From CBDCYS01 sp965226185 (GTDB taxonomy: Bacteria; Acidobacteriota; Terriglobia; Bryobacterales; UBA6623): a stretch of 64,000 nucleotides of DNA. The stretch spans positions 186,001-250,000 of the forward strand of contig CBDDCT010000006.1 of the NCBI GenBank assembly GCA_965226185.1, given 5' to 3'. Shown here piece after piece: positions 33,775 to 41,507 of the stretch. Position numbers and translations under genes: made by a program. The notes under the pieces are model-generated. The model was not told the DNA's origin. It worked only from the letters and a program-made list of their open reading frames with translations, and searched no databases. Numbering within the stretch: position 1 is the first letter of the stretch; each line of letters begins with the position of its first letter.

Positions 33775-34447
33775 AGCCACTATGGATGCGATCCTGCTGA
33801 CGCTGCAGGTCGCTTCCGCCGCGACGGTCTTGGTGCTCATTCCCGGCACTCTGCTGGCCTATCTTCTGGCGCGAGTGGAGTTCCGATTCAAAACCGTCAT
33901 TTCAACATTGGTGGGCTTGCCTTTGGTGTTGCCTCCGACGGCGGTGGGCTACTTGCTTTTGAAGACGCTGGCGACCGGCGGCCTATTCGGGCGCGACACG
34001 CTCGGCTTTGATCCCGGCATCTTGTTGACCTGGAAAGCGGCAATACTCGCTTCCGCCGTGATGGCCACCCCGCTGGTGGTTCGAACAGCCAGAGTCACCT
34101 TTGAAGGGGTCGACCCGCGGCTGGAAACGATGGCCCGGACATTAGGGCATGGACCGGTTTCGACTTTCTTCCGCTACACTCTGCCGCTGGCCTCCCGCGG
34201 CCTGCTGGCGGCGGCGATCCTCGGCTTCACGCGCGCCATCGGGGAATTCGGGGCCACGGTAACGATCGCGGGCAACATCCCCGGGCGTACGCAGACTCTG
34301 GCGTCAGCCATCTTCTCCGCGCAGCAGGTTGGCGACAACACCTCGGCGTATCTGCTGGTTTCCATCGCTCTGCTGATCGGATTCGCTAGTATCTTCGCTT
34401 CGGAGCACCTCTCGAGTCAGCGGCAGCGGCGGCATCACGCACGATGA
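33767..34447 (+). CDS. modB: Molybdate ABC transporter permease
   Basis: Inner-membrane permease, 226 aa, about five helices. The ModB signature at the N-terminus is TLQVASAATVLVLIPGTLLAYLLAR, then GLPLVLPPTAVGYLLL. The EAA loop that docks the ATPase is present (MARTLGHGPVSTFFRYTLPLA, then GFTRAIGEFGAT). It overlaps modA by 8 bp and modC by 4 bp, so translation is coupled. Confidence 0.93.
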   Translation: MNEATMDAILLTLQVASAATVLVLIPGTLLAYLLARVEFRFKTVISTLVGLPLVLPPTAVGYLLLKTLATGGLFGRDTLGFDPGILLTWKAAILASAVMATPLVVRTARVTFEGVDPRLETMARTLGHGPVSTFFRYTLPLASRGLLAAAILGFTRAIGEFGATVTIAGNIPGRTQTLASAIFSAQQVGDNTSAYLLVSIALLIGFASIFASEHLSSQRQRRHHAR

Positions 34448-35577
34448 ACTCCGAACATCTTACTGTCGATATCTTCCTGCCGCTGGATCATTTTGATCTG
34501 CGCGCCAGCTTCACGACGGCGAGCCAGGTCACCGGTGTTTTTGGTCCTTCCGGATCAGGCAAAACGAGTTTATTGCAGTCGATCGCGGGCCTGAAGCGGC
34601 GCGCAAAAGGCCGCGTGCAATTGGGTGAAGGCGTCTGGCTGGACTCCAGCAAGAATCTCTGCGTGCGGCCGGAGTTCCGCCAAATCGGTTACGTCCCTCA
34701 AGAAGGATTACTGTTTCCGCATCAAAATGTCCGCCAGAACCTTCTTGCCGGGGCGGCCCGCGCGCGCCGGGCGGGAGCGCCCCTGGAAGAGACGTTCCGG
34801 ATTGTCTGCGATCTGCTGGAGATCGGCGTGCTGCTAGAGCGGGAGGTCGGGTCGCTTTCCGGAGGCGAACGCCAGCGGGTCGCTTTGGGGAGGGCCATCT
34901 GCTCGGGGCCGCGGCTGCTGTTGCTCGACGAGCCGCTGGCTTCTCTCGATCTGCCGTTGCGCCGCAAGGTTTTGCCCTTCCTGCGGCGCGTCGTGGATCA
35001 GTTCCAAATACCCATGCTGCTGGTGTCGCACGACGCGACCGAAGTTCAGGCTCTGTGCGACGAGTTGATTGTGCTCTCGAACGGTGAGGTCGTTACCAAA
35101 GGGAAGCCTCATAACGTGCTGACCGCCCCGAACGTATTTCCCGACACATTTCCAGACCGCTTCGAGAATATCTTGCCCTGCACGGTTGTGGACTCGAACG
35201 GGCAGGGCACCGAAGTTTGCGTCAGTCCGATGAAGGACCTGCGGCTGACCATCCCGCGGGCCAGCAGCGCCGAGGGACAAAAAATGTGGGTCGGCATCCC
35301 GCCCCGAGATATCATCTTGTGCGCCCGCGAACCCGAGGGCCTGTCGGTGTCCAATATCCTTCCCGCGCGGGTACTCGGGGTCCAGACGATAGGAGACACT
35401 CGCTTGGTAACGGTCTCGATTGCGGAAGACGCCCGCAACCTGGCCGTGGAAGTGACACCCGCGGCGGTCGACGATCTGGAACTCGCCGACGGACGGCGGA
35501 TGTTCCTGATTATCAATCCGGCGAGTTGCGTTTCGTATGAGTCGGATTCGCACCCCGACGCGCGCTCTAGTTCATGA
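34444..35577 (+). CDS. modC: Molybdate ABC transporter ATPase
   Basis: ATPase subunit, 377 aa. Walker A is GPSGSGKTS, the signature is LSGGERQRVALGRA, Walker B is LLLLDEPLASLD, and the switch His is in LLVSHDATE. The C-terminal third is a TOBE/MOP-like regulatory domain (LPARVLGVQTIGDTRLVTV), which in ModC binds molybdate. Length is normal. Confidence 0.93.
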   Translation: MNSEHLTVDIFLPLDHFDLRASFTTASQVTGVFGPSGSGKTSLLQSIAGLKRRAKGRVQLGEGVWLDSSKNLCVRPEFRQIGYVPQEGLLFPHQNVRQNLLAGAARARRAGAPLEETFRIVCDLLEIGVLLEREVGSLSGGERQRVALGRAICSGPRLLLLDEPLASLDLPLRRKVLPFLRRVVDQFQIPMLLVSHDATEVQALCDELIVLSNGEVVTKGKPHNVLTAPNVFPDTFPDRFENILPCTVVDSNGQGTEVCVSPMKDLRLTIPRASSAEGQKMWVGIPPRDIILCAREPEGLSVSNILPARVLGVQTIGDTRLVTVSIAEDARNLAVEVTPAAVDDLELADGRRMFLIINPASCVSYESDSHPDARSSS

Positions 35578-35624
35578 GCGAGCGGCACCCAACCGCAGCA
35601 GCAGGGACATCCATGACGGGCAAA

Positions 35625-35723
35625 TCAAGGGGACGGCGCGGAGACCGCTGGACCCGTCCCCGATGGCGGGTGGGTAGTGCTTTTCTTGTGAATGCCGAGT
35701 CCGATATAGTAGTGTTCGTTCAT
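35625..35723 (-). pseudogene. IS110-family transposase N-terminal relic
   Basis: A 32-codon frame with GAGGAAAAC before ATG 35723. It encodes MNEHYYIGLGIHKKSTTH, matching the IS110-type N-terminus (YVGLDIHKK) except that the catalytic Asp is Gly, then runs into a stop. Upstream on the same strand a long inverted repeat (CCTCCTGGC at 35731-35739, GCCAGGAGG at 35784-35792) resembles the structured non-coding end of IS110 elements. The element is dead. The region 35578-35928 holds nothing else recognisable. Confidence 0.45.
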
Positions 35724-35928
35724 TGTTTTCCTCCTGGCAGGTTTGTGCGCCGGCCTGTCGGCCTGCTCCAATGTTTTCCCGCCAGGAGGACTTTTTCATC
35801 TCTACCCTATACATTGAAACCGGCAGCAGTGGAGACAGGCAGTCTTTCCTGTCCAGCAAGAAGAGCCGTCAACGGGTAGCGGCGTCCACTGCTACCCATC
35901 CGGCGACGCCAAGCCGATAAGGAGTGTA

Positions 35929-37023
35929 GTGATCAATCTCGTCGTTTCCCGCAACCTTGGCCACCGTCCTCTGCGCACCGCCCTCACCATATTAGCGATT
36001 GGAGTCGAGATTGCTCTGATCCTGCTCGTATGGGGTTTGGCCGACGGACTCGTGGAGGAATCAAATCGCCGCAAACGCGGGGTAGGCGCGGATATTCTGA
36101 TCCGGGCTTCCACCAGCACGGCGACTACAGGACTTGGGAGAGCGGATCTCACGGGAGAACTTATCGAAACGATCGAAGCGCTCCCCGAGGTTGCGATCGT
36201 GGTCGGCACGACAGTGCAGATGCAGTCCGACTCCAACACCGTGACCGGTGTTGACTTGGAGCGGTTCGGCCGTATGTCGGGCGGATTGCACTACTTCAGC
36301 GGCGGGCCATTCGAGGGACCCTACGATGTGCTCGTCGATGAGTTCTACGCGCGGCAGAAAAAGCTGGCGGTCGGCGACACGGTGCGAGTGATGAATCGCG
36401 ATTTCCGGCTCGCGGGTATCACCGAGGCCGGCAAACTCTCCCGCATCTTTGTGCCACTCCGGACGATGCAGGAGCTGATGGCGCTCGGCGGCAAGCTGAG
36501 TCAAATCTATGTCAAGCTGCACGACCCCGAAAACGTTGAGCTGATGGTCGTCAAGCTAAAGAAGATCTTGCCCACCCACCCGGTCTATTCCATGGAGGAA
36601 TTCATTTCGCTGTTCACCGCTCAGACCAAGGCCATGGGGACTGAGTTCATCGCGGTGATCGTTGGAATCGCAATTTCAGTAGGTTTCATTGTGGTGCTGC
36701 TGGCGATGTATACAGCGGTTCTCGACCGCACCCGAGAAGTGGGAATACTCAAGGCATTGGGGGCCTCTCCCAGCTATATTCTTCAGATTTTCTTGCGAGA
36801 GTCGATTGGGATGACCATCTGCGGGATCGTGGTTGGAATCGCAATCGCCTACCTCGCGCGAACCGTCGTGGATAAGACTTTCCCACTGGTAGTGATCCAG
36901 TTTCTCCCCAGCCATATCATTTGGGCGAGCGTGATCTCTCTGATCGGGTCCACTCTAGGCACGCTCTACCCGGCGGGCCGAGCCGCCCGCCAAGACGCCA
37001 TCGAAGCTCTGGCGTATGAATAG
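35929..37023 (+). CDS. FtsX/MacB-type ABC transporter permease
   Basis: 364 aa membrane protein. It has an N-terminal helix (RTALTILAIGVEIALILLVWG), a periplasmic MacB-like core domain (VVGTTVQMQSDSNTVTGVD), and a C-terminal FtsX domain of three helices with the conserved loop RTREVGILKALGAS. It starts at GTG 35929 after AAGGAG. Such permeases work with an ATPase and often an adaptor, as in lipoprotein or macrolide export; no dedicated ATPase is adjacent here (modC is a different type), so the partner is unknown. Confidence 0.88.
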   Translation: MINLVVSRNLGHRPLRTALTILAIGVEIALILLVWGLADGLVEESNRRKRGVGADILIRASTSTATTGLGRADLTGELIETIEALPEVAIVVGTTVQMQSDSNTVTGVDLERFGRMSGGLHYFSGGPFEGPYDVLVDEFYARQKKLAVGDTVRVMNRDFRLAGITEAGKLSRIFVPLRTMQELMALGGKLSQIYVKLHDPENVELMVVKLKKILPTHPVYSMEEFISLFTAQTKAMGTEFIAVIVGIAISVGFIVVLLAMYTAVLDRTREVGILKALGASPSYILQIFLRESIGMTICGIVVGIAIAYLARTVVDKTFPLVVIQFLPSHIIWASVISLIGSTLGTLYPAGRAARQDAIEALAYE

Positions 37024-37037
37024 AACTGTCAGAACCC

Positions 37038-37075
37038 CGAACGCAAGCAAGTGGGCCGAACGCGAGCAAGTGGAC
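37038..37075 (+). repeat. 19-bp tandem duplication
   Basis: CGAACGCRAGCAAGTGGRC occurs twice head to tail, 37038-37056 and 37057-37075, differing at two positions, just after the permease stop. Confidence 0.7.
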
Positions 37076-37209
37076 CGAGACTCAGACGGCCCTGGGCCAA
37101 CGCCAACTCAAAAGGAACCTGCTTCTCCGCGCTTGCGTCTTATTTGGAAAGCAGCGCGGTGTTTGAGATGATTGCAGAGAGGATTGTGCCAAGCAAGCAA
37201 GGAGATCAA

Positions 37210-38022
37210 ATGACACGAATAGTTTCCATTCTTTCCCTGGTAATGGCCGGTTTGCTGGCGTTGCCAGCGGCGGCCGACACTCTTGAGCTGAAAAGCGGCG
37301 CGACTGTCGATGGGACATTCCTCGGCGGTGACGCGCGAACCATCCGGTTTCTCGATTCCAGTGGCGGCGTCGAAACGTACTCAGTGGCCGACGTCGCGAA
37401 CATCAGTTTTGTGACCGGAGCTGCAACAGCCGCTGCCCCGGCGCCCCCACGTGCTCCAAGACCGGCGCCGGCGCCAAGAGCCTCGCGCGCCGCGAGCGCT
37501 CCCCCGCCCCGGGCCGCCTCGGGGGTAACGATCCCCGCGGGAACGGTCGTCACCGTGCGCTTGATCGACTCCATCGATTCCGACATCACCGGCGAAGGGG
37601 AGAGGTTTCGCGCCAGCATCGATGATCCGATCGTCGTCAATAACCAGGTCGTCATTCCTCGCAATGCCGACGCAACCGTTCAGGTAGTGCGAGTTCAGCA
37701 GTCAGGGCGGATCAAGGGCAGCGACGAAGTTTCTCTCAAGCTTTTCGATATCACCGTCGACGGACGGTCCTACGAAATAGCCACCAACTACGCCGAAGTG
37801 AAAACGGGTGGAAAGGGCAAGAGTACCGCCAAGACAACGGCCGTAACGACTGGAGTCGGCGCCGCGTTGGGCGCGATCTTCGGAGGCGGGAAGGGAGCGG
37901 CGATTGGGGCGGGCGCGGGCGCGGGCGCGGGCGTGGCGGTTTCCGCCGCGCGAGGCAAGCGGTTGAGTATTCCGTCGGAAACCCGCCTCGATTTCGTGCT
38001 TCGCGCGCCGCTGCCGATGTAG
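37210..38022 (+). CDS. Secreted protein with glycine-zipper segment
   Basis: 270 aa from ATG 37210, which follows AGGAGATCAA and starts a clear signal peptide (RIVSILSLVMAGLLALPAAAD); the longer frame from 37051 is rejected. Domains in order: a small N-terminal beta segment (LELKSGATVDGTFLGGDA), a Pro/Ala-rich linker (about 80-100), a beta domain (PAGTVVTVRLIDSIDSDITG, VQVVRVQQSG), and a Gly-zipper (GVGAALGAIFGGGKGAAIGA) that can insert into membranes. Similar proteins are common in Acidobacteriota; function unknown. Confidence 0.75.
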   Translation: MTRIVSILSLVMAGLLALPAAADTLELKSGATVDGTFLGGDARTIRFLDSSGGVETYSVADVANISFVTGAATAAAPAPPRAPRPAPAPRASRAASAPPPRAASGVTIPAGTVVTVRLIDSIDSDITGEGERFRASIDDPIVVNNQVVIPRNADATVQVVRVQQSGRIKGSDEVSLKLFDITVDGRSYEIATNYAEVKTGGKGKSTAKTTAVTTGVGAALGAIFGGGKGAAIGAGAGAGAGVAVSAARGKRLSIPSETRLDFVLRAPLPM

Positions 38023-38110
38023 CCGGCCGGATTCAATCAGTCGCCGTCGAGCGGATGCCGCAAACGTGGCCCGCCCCGGGTTCGCGGTGGTCGCTCAGGC
38101 AGAGTTCCGG

Positions 38111-38983
38111 TCAGGGACTAGAAGCCGTGGTACTTTCACGGACCGTGACTTCGATCTCTGGTTGGATCGAGGAGAACACGCCAGTTCCCCGGAACGTCCC
38201 ACTGATCGGCGCCGCTAGTTGAGGCACGGCTGATGCCGCGACCGCCACATGCCTGTCGGCAACGGCCAAACCCAGCGTAGCGTCATACCCTCGCCAGCCC
38301 GCTCCGGGAAGGTAGACTTCCGCCCAAGCATGCATATACGCTTGACCGCGGTCTGGCTCGGATGCCTGATACCCGCTCACGAAACGTGACGCGATACCGA
38401 CCCGGCGGCAGCATTCCATAAAGAGCACGGCTAGGTCACGGCAGGCGGCTTGCCGCGACTGAAGTGTCACCTCAGCGAGAAGAGGATCGCCCTGTTCGCG
38501 GATGATCACCTCGTAGCTGCTGGAGATTCGCTCGTTGAGAACGGTTAAAAACGGGAGAGTCTCTCCGCCTGCCCACTCTGAAACGGACCGCGCGTACTCC
38601 GCGACCGGACCATCGCTGCTGCTGGTGTTCACCAGATAAGGCGCGAGCTGCGCCCGGCTGTCAGTTGGGTACTCCAGCGGCAAACGTCTCGCTGATGATT
38701 CATGAAGGATGAAGTCAAATGGGTTGTGGCGAAGCGTTTCCACCTCGAACGCGGACTTCACAACGAGCGACTCCGCGAGATCTTCAAACCAGGCGTGCGC
38801 AATATCGTTGCCTTCAGCATCCGCGGCTTCTGTCCAAGCGGAGGGCTTTGGCTCGACCTCGAGGTTGAACTGAATCAGCTCCTGACTAGCGTTCGAGTGC
38901 GGGCGCAGCCGCAGCGTGTGTGGTTCTAGGAAGACTGGCCGGCTATAGGCATACCGGGTCGTGTGATTCACGAGGAAACGCAT
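38111..38983 (-). CDS. Transglutaminase-like protein of the Anbu cluster
   Basis: Papain-fold cysteine protein, 290 aa. An N-terminal bacterial transglutaminase domain begins VNHTTRYAYSRPVFLEPH. The core has the catalytic Cys in RQAACRDLAVLFMECCR, His in AYMHAWAEVYLP and Asp in WRGYDATLG. In the known cluster this protein is associated with Anbu, alpha-E and a circularly permuted ATP-grasp, all present here. It probably acts as an amide-bond hydrolase or peptidase. It is 17 bp downstream of the Anbu gene. Confidence 0.9.
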   Translation of the reverse strand: MRFLVNHTTRYAYSRPVFLEPHTLRLRPHSNASQELIQFNLEVEPKPSAWTEAADAEGNDIAHAWFEDLAESLVVKSAFEVETLRHNPFDFILHESSARRLPLEYPTDSRAQLAPYLVNTSSSDGPVAEYARSVSEWAGGETLPFLTVLNERISSSYEVIIREQGDPLLAEVTLQSRQAACRDLAVLFMECCRRVGIASRFVSGYQASEPDRGQAYMHAWAEVYLPGAGWRGYDATLGLAVADRHVAVAASAVPQLAAPISGTFRGTGVFSSIQPEIEVTVRESTTASSP

Positions 38984-39000
38984 CAGTTTTCTCGGGCGCG

Positions 39001-39756
39001 TCAGTCGGCGGCCCGCTCATTGTTCACGGCCGGCGAAAGCTTGGAGAATGCTTTCTCTAGCCAGTCCGAAGGCAAGTCCTGAACGGCGTGCCGTAAATGT
39101 TCTTGCCACCAAGTGGAGATTTCCGCCAAATCCTCCTTGGCGAAGCGGTGCTCGACCAATCGGAACGTGTCGGGGGCGTACAAAACGACATCCATTGGGA
39201 AATCCACGTCCGCGGCGCTAATTCTCGTGGAGTCGAAAGCCAGGCAACCCACTTTGAAAGCGTGCTTCATCACGTCCTGGTAGGTCAGCGGTCGGTCGAG
39301 AATGGGCTTCCCATAACGGTTGGATCCAATCACGTGGTAAGGGGTGCCCCGGCTCGTATCCACCCAGTTCCCCTCGGGATACATCAGATAGAGCTTGTGG
39401 GTTCGGTCCTTCGACATTTGTCCGCCGATCAGCGCATGAACATTGAGCGAGAGGCCTGCCCGCTCCAGTGGTTCTCTGTCTTCCTCGGCAACACGCCGCA
39501 CCTGAGCGGCAAACAGGTTGACCGCCTCATACAAGCGCGTAAAGGGCTCTTCACGCTCCTCCCAGGCTTCCTCGAAATACGTCAGTGCCTTGTCCCGAAC
39601 GGACCGAAGCCCCGACGTCATCACGAACATGGCGCCTTGTTCTTGCTCATAGACCGACACCTTCCGCGCCGTGAGGCATTCGTTGCCTGACGTGATGCGC
39701 GTATCGGCGATACCGATAAGGCCCTCTTGCACATTGATCCCCAGACAAAACGTCAT
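39001..39756 (-). CDS. anbu: Anbu proteasome-type peptidase
   Basis: Self-compartmentalising N-terminal-nucleophile hydrolase related to HslV and the proteasome beta subunit, 251 aa. I start at ATG 39756 because the second residue is then Thr (MTFCLGI), the expected Thr1 nucleophile after Met removal; ATG 39765 would add MQT. The other active-site residues fit: Asp17 (GIADTR) and a Lys at about 31 (TARKV). Its neighbours are the standard Anbu partners. The role is inferred to be peptide or peptide-tag processing; the natural substrate is not known. Confidence 0.9.
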   Translation of the reverse strand: MTFCLGINVQEGLIGIADTRITSGNECLTARKVSVYEQEQGAMFVMTSGLRSVRDKALTYFEEAWEEREEPFTRLYEAVNLFAAQVRRVAEEDREPLERAGLSLNVHALIGGQMSKDRTHKLYLMYPEGNWVDTSRGTPYHVIGSNRYGKPILDRPLTYQDVMKHAFKVGCLAFDSTRISAADVDFPMDVVLYAPDTFRLVEHRFAKEDLAEISTWWQEHLRHAVQDLPSDWLEKAFSKLSPAVNNERAAD

Positions 39757-39785
39757 GGTCTGCATTGTCCTTCAGCGAATACCTT

Positions 39786-39968
39786 TAGCCCGCATTTCTC
39801 ACCACCTGACGGCCGAAGTGCGCGATAAGCCCGCCATTACTTCGTTGCGCTTGCTCGCCGTGCTCACCGTACTGTCCGAGTACGCCTCCGCTCGTCAAGC
39901 GGCGCGCGCCTCGTACTGACGGCCTTCTCACGCCCTTCGCCTCGCCACGTGGTGAGAAAAGCGGGCTA
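39786..39968. mobile_element. MITE-2 copy 1 (183 bp)
   Basis: Ends are inverted repeats TAGCCCGCATTTCTCACCAC and GTGGTGAGAAAAGCGGGCTA. No transposase. It is closely similar to copies at 55344-55526 and 59379-59573 and to a relic at 16541. It lies between the alpha-E and Anbu genes and overlaps the TAG stop of the alpha-E remainder. Confidence 0.85.
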
Positions 39969-40086
39969 GCCCACGGGCTTCAAGGCGAAAAAGGAGTCGA
40001 AGATCGCGTCTCCGACTTGATCGAGCTTGATTTGAAGGCCATCCAGGAATTCGTGCAGTCCCCGCAGGATGACTTCTTCCATGTCA
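39966..40086 (-). pseudogene. Alpha-E gene 3' remainder, cut off by mIS-1
   Basis: Forty codons in frame with the alpha-E gene on the other side of the mobile element. It encodes MEEVILRGLHEFLDGLQIKL, then DQVGDAIFDSFFAL, ending at TAG 39966-39968. Joining across one copy of the duplicated target gives ...LDYTD-MEEVI..., the expected C-terminal helix of an alpha-E protein. Confidence 0.85.
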
Positions 40087-40622
40087 CCTGAATTATGCAC
40101 TGCGGCGTGGACCTGAGGAGGGCTGAGCCGCAAGGGACCATTGGGAACCCCCGAAAACATGGGGTAAAAAGGTAGGCTGGCAAAGATACCAGCTTCGCCA
40201 GCCAACCCCAAGGAGGTCACCCACATGGTTACCAGACGAAAACAGCATAGCTCCCAAAGGCCCGTCCAACAAGGCCCAGCCGTGACGGCCTCGCAGCCCA
40301 ATAAAATCGGGGCTTCGACGCCTTACCACTTCCGCGGCAGGAAGCCGACTCCCTACGGCGGCTTGCTGCCGGTGGTCGGGAGGGCGCTGATCTGAGAGCC
40401 TGGCTATGCGCTATGCATAAAATTTTATGCACTAGCCGTAACGCACTGGAAACACGTCACTTCCGAGCGAGGTTTTGACGACGCGGATTCTGGGCGGGAA
40501 GGGAAACCGGACACGGAGAAGCCAAAAGGCCAGTTGCCGAGCTACCACTACCACCTCACGACGACCGCCAACCCGCTACGAACGCAGCCACACTCGCAAA
40601 GTGAATCTGTGCATAATTCAGG
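40087..40622 (+). mobile_element. mIS-1 copy 2 (536 bp), inserted in the alpha-E gene
   Basis: The same structure as copies 1 and 3: ends CCTGAATTATGCAC and inverse, truncated transposase start at 40225, palindrome TGCATAAAATTTTATGCA. Target duplication TGTCA is perfect (40082-40086, 40623-40627). It is 6 bp longer than the other copies because of an extra short ACCACT-type repeat near 40550. Confidence 0.9.
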
Positions 40623-41463
40623 TGTCAGTATAGTCAAGCTCCGCGACCAGTTGCCCCAGGTGGCGCTCGGCCGGATTCTGGAATGTCCCCAAAGGAGTGC
40701 CGGTGATCGCGTGCAAGGATTCGCTGGCCCGCCGGACACAGTTACGGACCGATCTGGGGAACTCCGGGTCGAGAATCAAAAATGCGGCCGTTTGACCAAA
40801 CTGTACCATTCCGTGCCTGCGGCGGTACATGGCAAAGGCGCTTGCTGACTGCAGCACGGCGGTCCAATGCAGGTCGTCGGTCGGGCTTCCTACCTCCTCG
40901 GGGGATGGCAACAGCATGAAGTACTTGACATCGACGATGCGGGTGGTCTTGTCGGCGCGTTCGAGCAGCCTTCCGGTCCGGCTGAAGTGCCAGGCTTCCC
41001 CGCGTGACAGAGTGGCGTTCGTCACGCCTTCCAGCAGGTGCCCGGCTCTTTTGACTTGCCGGAAAAAGTCATAGCTGAAATCACGGTTCTCTTTCTTCGC
41101 TGCTTCCGCTTCCACATACAGGCAGAACTCATTCAACTCTTCCCACATGATGGCGGGGATGATTTCGCGCACGGAACGGGCATTTTCGCGCGCGGCGCGC
41201 AAGCTGGAGAGGATCGAGTTCGGATTCTCGGAATCAAAAGTCAGGTACTGAATGACATTCTCCTGACTCGGCTCCTCCCTGTAGCGAGCGTCGAAATCTT
41301 CCACCCCGCCGGTCGTGATGAGCAATGGAAGCCACTGCAGCGGCACACCGGCCGGAAGGTCGAGCATCAAGTGCTGATTGACGTCGACAAAACGGGCGAC
41401 ATTCTCGGCTCGCTCGATGTAGCGGCTCATCCAATAGATCGATTCTGCAACGCGGCTCAACAT
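40618..41463 (-). CDS. Alpha-E domain protein (COG2307-like), C-terminus replaced by mobile-element stop
   Basis: All-helical protein of the Anbu cluster, 281 aa as it stands. Motifs: MLSRVAESIYWMSRYIERAE, then WEELNEFCLY, FFRQVKRAGHLLEGV and RLLERADKTTRIVDVKYF. Its stop TGA (40618-40620) lies inside the mIS-1 end, so the last ~39 residues (encoded at 39966-40086) are lost. Whether the shortened protein folds is unclear. It is 44 bp downstream of the ATP-grasp gene on the same strand. Confidence 0.88.
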   Translation of the reverse strand: MLSRVAESIYWMSRYIERAENVARFVDVNQHLMLDLPAGVPLQWLPLLITTGGVEDFDARYREEPSQENVIQYLTFDSENPNSILSSLRAARENARSVREIIPAIMWEELNEFCLYVEAEAAKKENRDFSYDFFRQVKRAGHLLEGVTNATLSRGEAWHFSRTGRLLERADKTTRIVDVKYFMLLPSPEEVGSPTDDLHWTAVLQSASAFAMYRRRHGMVQFGQTAAFLILDPEFPRSVRNCVRRASESLHAITGTPLGTFQNPAERHLGQLVAELDYTDT

Positions 41464-41507
41464 GCTGGTTACTTCCGCTTAATCGCTTCCACGCGAAAAC
41501 CGGCGGG

